From Chitinophagaceae bacterium (GTDB taxonomy: Bacteria > Bacteroidota > Bacteroidia > Chitinophagales > Chitinophagaceae), in the NCBI GenBank assembly GCA_017307755.1, contig JAFKGQ010000014.1, positions 85,036 to 149,035 on the forward strand: DNA of 64,000 bases, written 5' to 3'. Below the pieces are notes generated by a model that was not told the origin of the DNA, made no database searches, and was given only the letters and a program-made list of their open reading frames with translations. Position numbers and translations under genes: made by a program. The stretch's first letter is position 1. Every line of letters begins with the position of its first letter. Below are positions 1 to 8,798 of this stretch, in pieces.

Positions 1-49
1 CAAGACCCGCGAATAGCAAAAGAGACAGTATGATATAAGTCTTCCTCAT
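1..49 (-). CDS. N-terminus of an exported protein (partial; candidate PorP/SprF-type)
   Basis: Only the first 16 codons lie in the window, reading leftward from the ATG at 49-47. They encode Met-Arg-Lys-Thr followed by a hydrophobic run rich in Leu and Ile, which is a typical signal-peptide start. The gene lies directly downstream of, and on the same strand as, the type IX-secreted Ig-repeat protein, with about 47 bases between them. In Bacteroidota, genes for proteins with a type B sorting domain are very often followed by a PorP/SprF family outer-membrane barrel gene. That identity is inferred from context only; the visible residues show export and nothing more. Confidence 0.45.
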   Translation of the reverse strand, partial: MRKTYIILSLLLFAGL

Positions 50-96
50 CTGGATATTGGATTTACTATATTTTATATTAGAACGCAGCGGGTGAA

Positions 97-2886
97 TTAC
101 TTCACCAGCGACGTCATACCCTTCGCCACGATCTTCTTACCGTTGATATCTATCCCTTCCGCGATCCACAAATACGTCTCCACAGGCTGCGGAACCCCCT
201 TAAACCTTCCATCCCACCCATAGTTCGGGTCCTGCGTCGTAAAGATCAGGTTGCCCCAGCGGTTGTAGACGTTAAAGTAATGGAAGGTGGATATCCCCAC
301 CAGGATGGGCTTCAGCACGTCGTTCATACCATCCCCATTGGGTGTGAACACCTTCGGTACGTAGATATTGATCGCCGCAAACCTCACTCTTGCCGGACTG
401 CCGAACGTAATGGCCTTATCGACCCCGCTTACGTTGACGGTAGCCGTTATCAGCGCAAATCCCGGCTTGGTACTGGTAAGCTCGATAGAGACGTCCCCAT
501 TCATATCCGTCTTCCAGGGCCCGGGCGTAATGATCTGGGCAGTGCCGCTGTCGATGGTGAACTTTACCTCCTGCATAGGCAGCGGATCACCGTTCTGATC
601 CACGACATGCGCTTTTACGACAGTGGTGGATTGCCCGTCCGCAAGGGCTTCATACACGATGACTATCAGCCGGGTGGCGGAATTAGTCACATCCGGTATA
701 TTGGTAAACGTGATCTCCTTGTAGCTGCCGTCTATCAGAGCCGTAGGATTGCCATTGTAAATAATGGATGCATCGATCCATACTGTTCCGGCCACAGTGT
801 TGGTGATCCTCATGTAGGCATTGCCGTTGGCATCGGTCTTCACCTGTACCGTCCCTATCAGCTGTGCGGTGGCCGTGGATGTCCCGCCGGCCCGTATGGA
901 GAAGGTTACCGTGGTATCCGCCACAGGGTTGCCGTTTTTGTCGGTGATATGGGCCAGCACGCTATCCATGCTCGTACCGTCGGCAGGAGCAAAATCCCTT
1001 ACGATGGACAACATCGTGCCGTTGGGCACGCCCGGCGCAGTCGGCACAGCGCCCCCCGAGATAAATTTTACAATGGCCGGGCTGCCATTGGTGATGGTAG
1101 GTCCGCTATGGAACTTGGCGCCCAGTTGGACCGCACCGACCTTGGTATTGGTGATGGTCAGGAATACATCCCCGTTCCCATCCGTCATCACAGGATTGGG
1201 ACCGCCGATCATGGTCAGCACTGCCGTAGCCTCAGGCCCCCCTGAAGGAATGATAAAAAAGTCAAGGTCCACCAGCGCATTTTTGGCCGGGGCCCCTGCG
1301 AGATTCACCAGGTGCGCATGTATCTTGGTGATGCTTGTGCCATCCGCCGTTGCCTGGCCGATGTCCACGATCAGTATGTTTTGCGGGCTGGACGGATCCG
1401 GCGTGTTATCCACGAACTTTACAGGCGCCGGACTGCCGAACGTAATGGTCTTGCCATCGACCGTGGCGCCCAATTGCACTGTACCTACTTTTGTATTGGT
1501 GATAGTCAGATAAAGATCGCCGTTGGCATCAGGCGTCAACCCATTGCCCCCACCCACCAGCACGGCAGTAGCATCCGCCGCGCCGCTGGGGATAATAAAA
1601 AAGCTGATGTCCACCGGGACATTGACCAGGTTGCCATTCTTATCTACCAGGTGCGCATGTATCTTGGTGATGCTGGAGCCATCCGCCGTCGCAATAGGTA
1701 TATCCACCACCAGTTTTGTTTCAGACTTTGTCACATCCGGCACATCCGACACAAATTTCACAGGCGCCGGACTGCCATTGGTAATGGTGGAAGTAACACC
1801 GTTCACCGTGACCTTGGCCCCTAATTGCACAATGCCGGTCTTTGTATTGGTAATGGTCAGACTTATATCTCCGTTCACCGGCGTCACCGATGTACCACCG
1901 CCGGACAACTGGGCAGTAGCATCAGCCGGTCCGCTGGGTATCACAAAAAAGCTGATATCCACAGGCATAGTGACAACATTGCCGTTCTTGTCCACCAGGT
2001 GGGCATGGATCTTCGTCGGAGTGGCCCCATCAGCCGGCGCCTGTGGTACATCCACCACCAGCCTGGTTTCCGGCCTCGTAACATCAGGCGGTCCCGCAAC
2101 AAATTGCACAGACGCAGGGCTGCCATAGATAATGGTCTGACCATTGACCGTGGCGCCCAACAGCACCGTACCCGAAGTAATGTCCGTAATATCGAGATAT
2201 ATGTCCCCGTTGGCATCTGTCTTGGTTGCAACCGTTGACAATACCGCATTGGCATCCGCCGCGCCGCTGGGGATAACAAAGAAACTGATGGTTACAGAAG
2301 TGTTGACCAGGATATTGCCCGTCTTGTCCACGATATGAGCATGGATCGTGGTTTTATCCATCCCGTCCGCAGTGGCCGTCCCCTTGTCTACCACCAGCTT
2401 TGTTTCCGGGTTGTTGACGTTGGGCGGCCCGACTATAAAGTTTACGGTAGTAGTGGCATTATTGATCAGATAAGGAGGCGTACCGGTATTGACGTAGAAC
2501 TTGAGATCGACCGTGCCCGCCACCGTATTTTGCACCGGAAAGATCACAACCCCCGAGGCGTCGGTAGAACCAGGGATCGTAGCAGTCCCTGATCCTAATT
2601 TCATGCTGATGGATAAAGATGGCACCGGAAGGCCTGTTACATTATCGATCACCTTGATCCGGACAAGATCAGAATGAACACCGTCCGCGATCTGATTATC
2701 CTGGGTCACCGTAATAATGAATGAACAAGAACCCGGCGTAGAACATTGCCCTGCCGCACCGGCCGGAACGCCTACTATAAAAAGAAGCCCAATGACCAGC
2801 GCTGAAAGTACCTTCCGGCGGCGGCCTGAGTTTCCGAATAAAGTCGTCAAGATGTTTTGTACAGTCGGTTTCATGGGGGCAGTCAT
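97..2886 (-). CDS. Large secreted Ig-like repeat protein with type IX secretion type B sorting domain
   Basis: 929 residues. An N-terminal Arg/Lys-rich stretch and a hydrophobic segment (about residues 22-46) form a long signal peptide. Seven tandem Ig-like modules of about 110 residues follow (about residues 50-840). Each has an ADG...IHAH-V-D-NG core and ends in a GSPA-V-F strand, resembling Big_1/invasin-type folds. The last ~88 residues hold the VFTPNGDGMND motif and the YNRWGN...WDG...YLW pattern of the gliding/CHU C-terminal domain, which targets cargo to the type IX system and surface attachment. The likely role is a surface or released adhesin, inferred from architecture. The methionine at residue 5 is an alternative start. 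Several modules are also alike at DNA level. The next gene downstream is also exported. Confidence 0.85.
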   Translation of the reverse strand: MTAPMKPTVQNILTTLFGNSGRRRKVLSALVIGLLFIVGVPAGAAGQCSTPGSCSFIITVTQDNQIADGVHSDLVRIKVIDNVTGLPVPSLSISMKLGSGTATIPGSTDASGVVIFPVQNTVAGTVDLKFYVNTGTPPYLINNATTTVNFIVGPPNVNNPETKLVVDKGTATADGMDKTTIHAHIVDKTGNILVNTSVTISFFVIPSGAADANAVLSTVATKTDANGDIYLDITDITSGTVLLGATVNGQTIIYGSPASVQFVAGPPDVTRPETRLVVDVPQAPADGATPTKIHAHLVDKNGNVVTMPVDISFFVIPSGPADATAQLSGGGTSVTPVNGDISLTITNTKTGIVQLGAKVTVNGVTSTITNGSPAPVKFVSDVPDVTKSETKLVVDIPIATADGSSITKIHAHLVDKNGNLVNVPVDISFFIIPSGAADATAVLVGGGNGLTPDANGDLYLTITNTKVGTVQLGATVDGKTITFGSPAPVKFVDNTPDPSSPQNILIVDIGQATADGTSITKIHAHLVNLAGAPAKNALVDLDFFIIPSGGPEATAVLTMIGGPNPVMTDGNGDVFLTITNTKVGAVQLGAKFHSGPTITNGSPAIVKFISGGAVPTAPGVPNGTMLSIVRDFAPADGTSMDSVLAHITDKNGNPVADTTVTFSIRAGGTSTATAQLIGTVQVKTDANGNAYMRITNTVAGTVWIDASIIYNGNPTALIDGSYKEITFTNIPDVTNSATRLIVIVYEALADGQSTTVVKAHVVDQNGDPLPMQEVKFTIDSGTAQIITPGPWKTDMNGDVSIELTSTKPGFALITATVNVSGVDKAITFGSPARVRFAAINIYVPKVFTPNGDGMNDVLKPILVGISTFHYFNVYNRWGNLIFTTQDPNYGWDGRFKGVPQPVETYLWIAEGIDINGKKIVAKGMTSLVK

Positions 2887-3243
2887 ACGATACGGGTTTG
2901 TTACAAAATGCCTAATGGTTCTATGCCGTAATATGCTTCCAGGGGGAATAAGACGAACAAATAATAAAATGACCGTGCTTGCCGGAAGACATCACAGAAT
3001 AACTGATCAGGAATAAAAAAGGGGAGGAACGCAACGTGGCTGCCCGGAGAAGTTTACAGGTGTTTTGGGTTGGGGTTTCATAAAAATTGGTTTTTAACGA
3101 TTGGATTTTGAGATTAACTTAAAGAAAAATTTGCTAATATAAAAGGGATTAAGGCATATTTTATTGCGTAAACCCTTAGATATATTTAATCCTAATACGA
3201 ATTTTTATTTTACTCCATATATAACCCCGGTATTATCAATCCA
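2887..3243. other. Intergenic region, 357 bases, no gene seen
   Basis: The right two thirds are strongly AT-rich, especially about 3080-3230, with imperfect inverted repeats around 3145-3200 (GGATTAA and TTAATCC arms). It lies upstream of the leftward Ig-repeat gene and downstream of the leftward small membrane protein gene, so it should hold the promoter of the former and the transcript end of the latter. I found no convincing promoter box, RNA gene or open frame with coding character. Confidence 0.5.
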
Positions 3244-3624
3244 TTATTTCTTAACCTTGCGTTTCGATTTTTGATTTAAAACAAATCGCAGTGAGAAAAA
3301 ATTTAACGTAAGAAAAAGTAATGAGAGCAGGATCATATCCGGCCTGTCCTTATCTAATAAAGTACCTCCTCCCAGCCGGAGGATAAATAATAAAAGATAA
3401 CCCGCCAGCACTGCCGCAAACAATGTCGCCACCGGCAGCAACAGCAGCATCCCCCAATTCCTGGAGCGCAGCAAAAGGCCCTGGAAAATAAAGAACAGAT
3501 AGCCGCAGATCAACAGGAACTTCAGGTAATACCACCAATGTTTATACTGTGATATATAGATGGTATATAGCAGTATGAACAGACAGTATACGATGGTGAG
3601 CAAATGACTCCGGGTAAGTTTCAT
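3244..3624 (-). CDS. Small integral membrane protein, function unknown
   Basis: 126 residues, almost entirely hydrophobic, with four likely transmembrane segments (about residues 8-25, 32-50, 56-82 and 95-113) and a short Lys/Arg-rich C-terminal tail ending in KSKRKVKK, which should face the cytoplasm. No catalytic motif or recognisable family signature is visible. It is divergent from the nucleoid-associated protein gene, and the two share only about 40 bases of intergenic DNA. The start ATG lies at 3624-3622. Coding status is supported by the unbroken membrane-protein composition; function cannot be assigned. Confidence 0.7.
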   Translation of the reverse strand: MKLTRSHLLTIVYCLFILLYTIYISQYKHWWYYLKFLLICGYLFFIFQGLLLRSRNWGMLLLLPVATLFAAVLAGYLLLFILRLGGGTLLDKDRPDMILLSLLFLTLNFFSLRFVLNQKSKRKVKK

Positions 3625-3646
3625 ATAGTTGGTTGCACAAAGTACT

Positions 3647-3654
3647 TATATTTG
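3647..3654 (+). promoter_or_regulatory. Bacteroidetes -7 promoter element TATATTTG
   Basis: An exact TAnnTTTG match 11 bases before the ATG at 3666. It argues that translation begins at 3666 and not at the TTG at 3633, which would lie upstream of the transcription start. The resulting leader would be only a few bases long. Confidence 0.5.
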
Positions 3655-3665
3655 CCCTTTTTGAT

Positions 3666-4709
3666 ATGCTTTTCACGGAAGCCGAATTGAATAGACTGTC
3701 CGTACATTATACGGGTAATAAACAAAATGGTCAGCCCCTGCTCCTATCCCGGGAGGAACAAGACCTGGACCCCGACAGCAGGGTCCGTCTGTCGGAAGCG
3801 CTGCTGGGACGATTTAAGGACTGTCACGAACGTTATTCCTTTTATCATACCTCCTCCCTCGACTACCACGAGGTCTATAACTTTACAAAGACCATCTTTG
3901 AAGACCCGGGGCAATTCCAGGCGCAGTCCCAAAAAATGGCTTCGCATCTATATGAGGTCTCACTCCATCCAAAAATAAAACCAGGCGAGCTGTATACGGC
4001 CTTTTTTACCAACATCCTTATCGACGATAACCCCGTAGAAGCGCTGGGTCTTTTCAAGACAGAAACCAAGTCCCTGTTTGCAGACATCGACCCCTCCGCC
4101 GAACAGCTGCATTTTCAATTAAAAGAAGGCGCGGAGATGACAAAGATCGATAAGGGTTGTCTCGTCCTCCGTCAACAACAGGACAAAGGCTATGAACTGC
4201 TGATCTTCGACTCCAATGGCAAAGGGGAAGAGGCGCAATATTGGAAGGACAAGTTCCTGGGCGTACTGATCCAACAAAATGAGTTCCTGCATACCCAGGG
4301 GTTTCTCACCATTACAAAGAACTTTGTGACACAGCAGATGCCGGATGAGTTCGAAGTTTCCAGGACGGAGCAGATAGACCTCCTCAATCGTTCCATGGAT
4401 TATTTTAAGACCCATGACCAATTCAACAAGACGGAGTTCGAAACAGAAGTATTACATCATGAAGACCTGATCCAGTCATTCCGTCAGTATGACCAGCAGC
4501 ACCGGGCATCCAATCCCATGGCCCCCACCGATGAATTTTATATCTCCCCCCAGGCAGTAAAAAAACAAGCCCGCGTGTTCAAAAGCGTTATCAAGCTGGA
4601 TAAGAACTTTCACATCTACGTGCACGGTGATCGCGAGCTCATCGAAAAAGGATACGATGAAGTGGTGGGAAAACATTATTATAAGATCTATTTTGACCAG
4701 GAAGCCTGA
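3666..4709 (+). CDS. Nucleoid-associated protein, NdpA/YejK family
   Basis: About 347 residues from the ATG at 3666. An in-frame TTG at 3633 exists but lies inside the likely promoter. The sequence resembles the 37-kDa nucleoid-associated protein family: N-terminal LSVHYTGNK, a central FFTNILIDDNPVEALGLFKTE segment, a KGCLVL strand, and a C-terminal region of about 60 residues with FKSVIKLDKNFHIYVHGD. Proteins of this family bind DNA and are part of the nucleoid; their exact role is not well defined. The length matches the family. The gene stands alone, divergent from the small membrane protein, and is followed after 26 bases by the PD40 protein in the same direction. Confidence 0.75.
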   Translation: MLFTEAELNRLSVHYTGNKQNGQPLLLSREEQDLDPDSRVRLSEALLGRFKDCHERYSFYHTSSLDYHEVYNFTKTIFEDPGQFQAQSQKMASHLYEVSLHPKIKPGELYTAFFTNILIDDNPVEALGLFKTETKSLFADIDPSAEQLHFQLKEGAEMTKIDKGCLVLRQQQDKGYELLIFDSNGKGEEAQYWKDKFLGVLIQQNEFLHTQGFLTITKNFVTQQMPDEFEVSRTEQIDLLNRSMDYFKTHDQFNKTEFETEVLHHEDLIQSFRQYDQQHRASNPMAPTDEFYISPQAVKKQARVFKSVIKLDKNFHIYVHGDRELIEKGYDEVVGKHYYKIYFDQEA

Positions 4710-4735
4710 GTGAGATTGCTTATCTTAGTAGGGTT

Positions 4736-5713
4736 ATGAAAACAACGATGCTGCTGCTCCTTATCGTCGTCTGCACAGGCTGGACAAAAGCTCAGTCTCA
4801 CTATCCGGACAAGACACCACCCGGCACAACACCAGCAATGTTCGCCCGCGGTCTTATCTCCGACGGGATGTCCAACAGGGATATGGCCATCTCTCCTTCC
4901 GGCGACGAGCTGCTCTATACCATACAGGCTGCCAGCGGCCAATTCAGCGTGATCCTGCAACTACGCTATGTTCACGGCGCCTGGTCCAAGCCGGCCGTAG
5001 CCCCTTTCTCCGGCCGGTACAGCGACCTAGAACCGGCCTTTTCCGCCGACGGGCAAACCCTTTATTTTGCCAGCAACAGACCTGTCCAAACAGACGGACG
5101 GACAAAAGACTATGACATCTGGGTGGTAAAAAAGACGGGCGATAGCTGGGGCTCACCGGTGAGGTTGGATACAGTCGTCAACTCTTCCAAAGATGAATTC
5201 TATCCTTCCATCGCCCGCAGCGGCAATCTCTACTTCACCCGTGAGATGGAGAATGGTAAAGGAAGGGAGGACATCGTGATCAGCGAATGGAAAGAAGGCC
5301 GATACCATACCCCGCATAGTCTTCCGGAGGCCATCAACTCGGATAAGTTCGAATTCAATGCCTTTGTCGATCCCGATGAACGATATATCCTTTTTTCCAG
5401 CTTTGGCCGGTCGGATGACCTGGGCGGCGGCGATCTCTATCTATCCTGTAAGAATGAAAAAGGCGAATGGATGCCGGCCGTGCATCTGGATTCCTCCATC
5501 AACTCCCGCGCCCTCGACTTTAGCCCCTTTATCAGTCCCGACGGAAAATATTTTTTCTTCACAAGCGAAAAAATGGAGCTTACGCCCCCGTTCGATCCCC
5601 CCCTGGACTTTGCCCGGCTGCAACAATTGCTGGAAGGTCCCGGTAATGGGCTGAACAACATTTATTGGATGGACTGGAGATCCGTATTATCAAAATATTG
5701 TCATGGGCATTGA
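4736..5713 (+). CDS. Secreted PD40/TolB-like beta-propeller protein
   Basis: 325 residues. A signal peptide (about residues 1-19, ending near TKAQS) is followed by repeated blade motifs typical of PD40/WD40-like propellers: MAISPSGDELLYT, EPAFSADGQTLYFASNR, YPSIARSGNLYFTRE, FNAFVDPDERYILFSS and DFSPFISPDGKYFFFTSEK. These occur at roughly 45-residue intervals, giving about five blades. Such proteins act in the periplasm or at the surface as binding scaffolds, and no catalytic residues are evident. The 3' end overlaps the SDR gene by 11 bases, so the two are probably cotranscribed and translationally coupled. Substrate or partner is unknown. Confidence 0.75.
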   Translation: MKTTMLLLLIVVCTGWTKAQSHYPDKTPPGTTPAMFARGLISDGMSNRDMAISPSGDELLYTIQAASGQFSVILQLRYVHGAWSKPAVAPFSGRYSDLEPAFSADGQTLYFASNRPVQTDGRTKDYDIWVVKKTGDSWGSPVRLDTVVNSSKDEFYPSIARSGNLYFTREMENGKGREDIVISEWKEGRYHTPHSLPEAINSDKFEFNAFVDPDERYILFSSFGRSDDLGGGDLYLSCKNEKGEWMPAVHLDSSINSRALDFSPFISPDGKYFFFTSEKMELTPPFDPPLDFARLQQLLEGPGNGLNNIYWMDWRSVLSKYCHGH

Positions 5714-6461
5714 AAATTCATGGAAAGGTAAGACCGCCGTCATCACCGGCGCAGGGCAAGGCATTGGCTTTGAGATCAGCCGGCAGCTGGCGCTGCGAGG
5801 CGTGCACATAATCCTCAACGACAACGATGAGGTCCTTGCAAAAAAAGCAGCAGCGTTCATCGGGGAAAACTGTATCCCCATAGCAGGCGACGTAGCTGAC
5901 GTCCACTTTATCCGCCACCTGATGGACAAAGCCGTCACCACATTCGGGCGTCTGGACATCGCCATCGCCAATGCAGGTATCACCCTCTTCGGGGATTTTC
6001 TAACCTATACTCCTGATGCTTTCAACCGTGTGATGCAAGTAAATCTGGGAGGCAGCTTCTTCCTGGCCCAGGCCGCTGCTCTGCAAATGAAACAACAAAG
6101 CGAAGGGGGCAGCATCCTGTTCATGTCCTCCGTTACAGGGCACCAGGCCCATAAGGACCTCTCAGCCTATGGAATGAGCAAGGCGGCGCTGGAAATGCTG
6201 GCCCGCAACCTTGTCATAGAACTTTCTCCCTATCATATTACGGTGAATACCGTCGCACCGGGAGCTACCATGACGGAAAGGACCAGCGGTAATGCCGGTT
6301 ATGAGAAGACATGGTCAGCCCTTACCCCGATGGGACGCCCCGCCACTACCCGTGATATCGCAGAAGCCGCGCTGTTCCTCGTCTCGCCACAAGCCCGGCA
6401 TATCACCGGACAGACTCTGATCGTGGATGGGGGATGGACAGCCGTTAGCCCTAATCCTTGA
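5703..6461 (+). CDS. Short-chain dehydrogenase/reductase (SDR)
   Basis: 252 residues, the classical SDR length. The NAD(P)-binding TGAGQGIG motif is near residues 15-22, the NAG motif follows after the fourth strand (IANAGIT), and the catalytic Ser plus Tyr-x3-Lys are in SSVTGH...SAYGMSK. The C-terminus carries the common GQTLIVDGGW ending. An acidic Asp after beta-2 (ILNDND) suggests NAD over NADP; this is inference. The substrate cannot be read from the sequence. The start overlaps the PD40 gene by 11 bases. The 3' end overlaps the convergent phytanoyl-CoA dioxygenase gene by about 11 bases, so there is no room for a terminator between them. Confidence 0.9.
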   Translation: MGIENSWKGKTAVITGAGQGIGFEISRQLALRGVHIILNDNDEVLAKKAAAFIGENCIPIAGDVADVHFIRHLMDKAVTTFGRLDIAIANAGITLFGDFLTYTPDAFNRVMQVNLGGSFFLAQAAALQMKQQSEGGSILFMSSVTGHQAHKDLSAYGMSKAALEMLARNLVIELSPYHITVNTVAPGATMTERTSGNAGYEKTWSALTPMGRPATTRDIAEAALFLVSPQARHITGQTLIVDGGWTAVSPNP

Positions 6462-7278
6462 GCGCGGCGTCATTTTCCTTCCTTAAAAAATCCTTGTGAT
6501 TGGCCGGGCCCGACTCCCATTCGAGTATGGCTTCGTCAGGCACCGGTGTGACAGGCACTTTCCAGGACGTCGAATGTTCGTTGTATGCCAGGTTGGAAGC
6601 CGAGTTGAAACAGGAGATCAACGACCATCGGGGCCTGTCGGAAAGATTGGCTTCACTGCGATGAAGGAGATTACTGTGAAAGAACAGGACGTCACCGGGA
6701 TCCAGCTCGCAATACAACAGCTCCATCGTACGCAGGGCATTTTCCACCATCGTCATATCCGCCCCCACCTGCTCGCCCGCAAAACCATGGTTGACCCGGC
6801 CTATCTTATGACTACCCCGGATCACCTGAAGACAGCCATTCTCCTTACTCGCCGGCGTCAGCGCCAACATGACGCTGATCATCTGGTCGGGGAACATGAA
6901 CTGGTCTTTATACCAATATCCATAGTCCTGATGCCACTCCCAGGCCCCTCCTACCCTGGGCTCCTTCTGCATCAGCTTGGTGTGGAAATGACAGACGGGC
7001 GCATCACTGTCCATCAGTTGCCAGACAGCATCGATGACACGGCGGCTGCGGGCGAAATACCCGAATACATCATCTCCGGGCGTAAACCACAGGGAAAGCC
7101 GGGTCTTTTTACCCGTCTGATCATTCAGATCCAGTGCATTATTCTTCATGGCTTCGTCGGCCAGAGCGGCAGCATATAGCTTGTCGATCTCCTTCGCCGA
7201 ACAAAAATTCTTTATTAAGATGAACCCATCCCGTTCATACTGGGAGGACTCTTCCGGAGTAAGAATATGAAATGGCAT
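6451..7278 (-). CDS. Phytanoyl-CoA dioxygenase (PhyH) family Fe(II)/2-oxoglutarate enzyme
   Basis: 275 residues from the ATG at 7278; a TTG at 7296 would add six residues but is less likely. The iron-binding facial triad is visible: HxD in WEWHQDYGYW and the distal His in LLHRSEANLSDRPRWS, where the Arg further on would hold 2-oxoglutarate. The GCLQVIRGSHKIG segment is typical of the family. These soluble enzymes hydroxylate small molecules, and the bacterial members act on many substrates. It is probably cotranscribed behind the Gfo/Idh oxidoreductase (26-base gap), which suggests a shared oxidative pathway, perhaps on a sugar-like compound. Substrate unknown. Confidence 0.88.
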   Translation of the reverse strand: MPFHILTPEESSQYERDGFILIKNFCSAKEIDKLYAAALADEAMKNNALDLNDQTGKKTRLSLWFTPGDDVFGYFARSRRVIDAVWQLMDSDAPVCHFHTKLMQKEPRVGGAWEWHQDYGYWYKDQFMFPDQMISVMLALTPASKENGCLQVIRGSHKIGRVNHGFAGEQVGADMTMVENALRTMELLYCELDPGDVLFFHSNLLHRSEANLSDRPRWSLISCFNSASNLAYNEHSTSWKVPVTPVPDEAILEWESGPANHKDFLRKENDAALKD

Positions 7279-7304
7279 AGCTGATCGTTTTATCAATTAT
7301 ACAT

Positions 7305-8735
7305 CTACAGGCTCCATCCCTGCCGGTAAGTACGCCGGACGAATTGGTTGGCCTCGTCGAAGTTGGTGATCTTCATGTTCGCTCCATCCCACAACAGCTT
7401 CATATGACGGCCCGGAAAGTCATACCCCTTGCCGTCGGCGCGCGCACGCCGGACATCATAGCTCCGGATAGCCAGATTCCCCATTAACACAGACTCGGTG
7501 AGAGGACCAGCCACTTTGAAATTGCTGCTAAGGTTCTTTTCCTTGTCACTGCCATAGCCGGCCAGACAAGCCTCTACCCAGGAATTGTAATGCCCCGACT
7601 GATCCGCTCCCGGCACCCTGGCAATAGTCTGAGGCACCTTTGTCTGTGCAGTACGGGAAGTTGGCAGCAGCTGAGGGTCCTGACCATACGTCGCACACAT
7701 CATCTTCCCCTTGGTTCCAATAAAATAAGTAGCATTATCCCCGTCCCCAAATACCTCGCTCGGCCCTAATTCATCAGGACGCTCAGGCTGTATACCGCCA
7801 TCCATCCAATGCAGCTTGACATCGGGTTTCCCCCCAACGCCTTTGAATTTTAAAATGATATGGGACGAGGGAGGACAGCTGTCCGGGAAATAACCGGCCT
7901 TGAACTCACCGACATAGACACTGCCCACACTGCATTCTGCCTCTGTGGGATAACCCAGCTCCAATACCTGGAAGGCCGGCGCAATGATATGACACCCCAT
8001 GTCGCCCAATGCCCCCGTACCATAATCCCACCAGCCACGCCAGTTAAAAGGCACCAGGTTGTCCACATAATCCTTATAAGGGGCCGTACCCAGCCAGAGG
8101 TTCCAGTCCAACTCAGCCGGCACCGACGTCTTTCTGTCGGGCCATTGGATCCCCTGCGGCCATACAGGACGATTGGTAAAACAATAGACCTCCGTAATAT
8201 CTCCCACTATCCCCGCACGGTACCAGTCGATCAATTGCCGTACCCCATCCCCCGAAGCACCCTGATTACCCATCTGAGTCACCACTTTATAGCGTGCAGC
8301 AGCCTGCGTCAGCATACGGGCTTCATAAATATCATGCGTCAGGGGCTTTTGAATATACACATGCTTGCCCAGTTGCATACTGGCCATACCGATCACCGCA
8401 TGCATATGATCGGGAGTCGATATGCTGATGGCATCGATATGCTTGTGCTCCTTGTCCAGAAGCTCGCGATAATCCTTATAATATTTTGCTGAAGGGAATT
8501 TGCCCCGGATGGGCGCAGCCCGCCGGTCATCTACATCACAGAGATATGCGATATCAGTCCTCCCGCTACCGGCGATATAATTGACATCTACTTCTCCCTT
8601 TCCGCCGATGCCTATCGCTGCAATAGAAAGCTTGTCGCTGGGAGCTATAAAACCTTTGCCCAGCACATGACGGGGCACGATGTAAAAGCCGGCGGCAGCC
8701 AGCAGGCCTTTACGGATAAAATCATTTCTTTTCAT
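7305..8735 (-). CDS. Gfo/Idh/MocA family oxidoreductase with export signal
   Basis: 476 residues from the ATG at 8735; an upstream TTG at 8762 is a poorer start. The N-terminus MKRNDFIRKGLLAAAGF resembles the Tat-like leaders common on Bacteroidota members of this family, though the twin arginine is not canonical. A Rossmann motif follows (IAAIGIGGKGEVD), then ISISTPDHMHAVI and IQKPLTHD, where Gln-Lys-Pro replaces the usual Glu-Lys-Pro catalytic-loop motif. The C-terminal half holds the substrate domain. The family oxidises or reduces sugars and sugar derivatives with bound NAD(P). It leads a two-gene unit with the downstream PhyH-family dioxygenase. Confidence 0.88.
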   Translation of the reverse strand: MKRNDFIRKGLLAAAGFYIVPRHVLGKGFIAPSDKLSIAAIGIGGKGEVDVNYIAGSGRTDIAYLCDVDDRRAAPIRGKFPSAKYYKDYRELLDKEHKHIDAISISTPDHMHAVIGMASMQLGKHVYIQKPLTHDIYEARMLTQAAARYKVVTQMGNQGASGDGVRQLIDWYRAGIVGDITEVYCFTNRPVWPQGIQWPDRKTSVPAELDWNLWLGTAPYKDYVDNLVPFNWRGWWDYGTGALGDMGCHIIAPAFQVLELGYPTEAECSVGSVYVGEFKAGYFPDSCPPSSHIILKFKGVGGKPDVKLHWMDGGIQPERPDELGPSEVFGDGDNATYFIGTKGKMMCATYGQDPQLLPTSRTAQTKVPQTIARVPGADQSGHYNSWVEACLAGYGSDKEKNLSSNFKVAGPLTESVLMGNLAIRSYDVRRARADGKGYDFPGRHMKLLWDGANMKITNFDEANQFVRRTYRQGWSL

Positions 8736-8798
8736 AATATAGATCGTTAACAGTGTTGACAATCTAAATTATGTGAAATTCTCCACTTAATCAGCCAC

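Noticed and set aside
280..2592. Several long open frames on the plus strand opposite the Ig-repeat gene
   Set aside because: They repeat with the modules of the minus-strand gene, have no domain logic, and are explained by repeat-driven codon composition.
97..2886. Regular repeated DNA that could suggest a CRISPR array
   Set aside because: Spacing is about 330 bases, equals the protein module length, and repeats are imperfect and in frame.
3633..3665. TTG start for the nucleoid-associated protein
   Set aside because: The segment overlaps a consensus -7 promoter box, and family similarity begins after the ATG at 3666.
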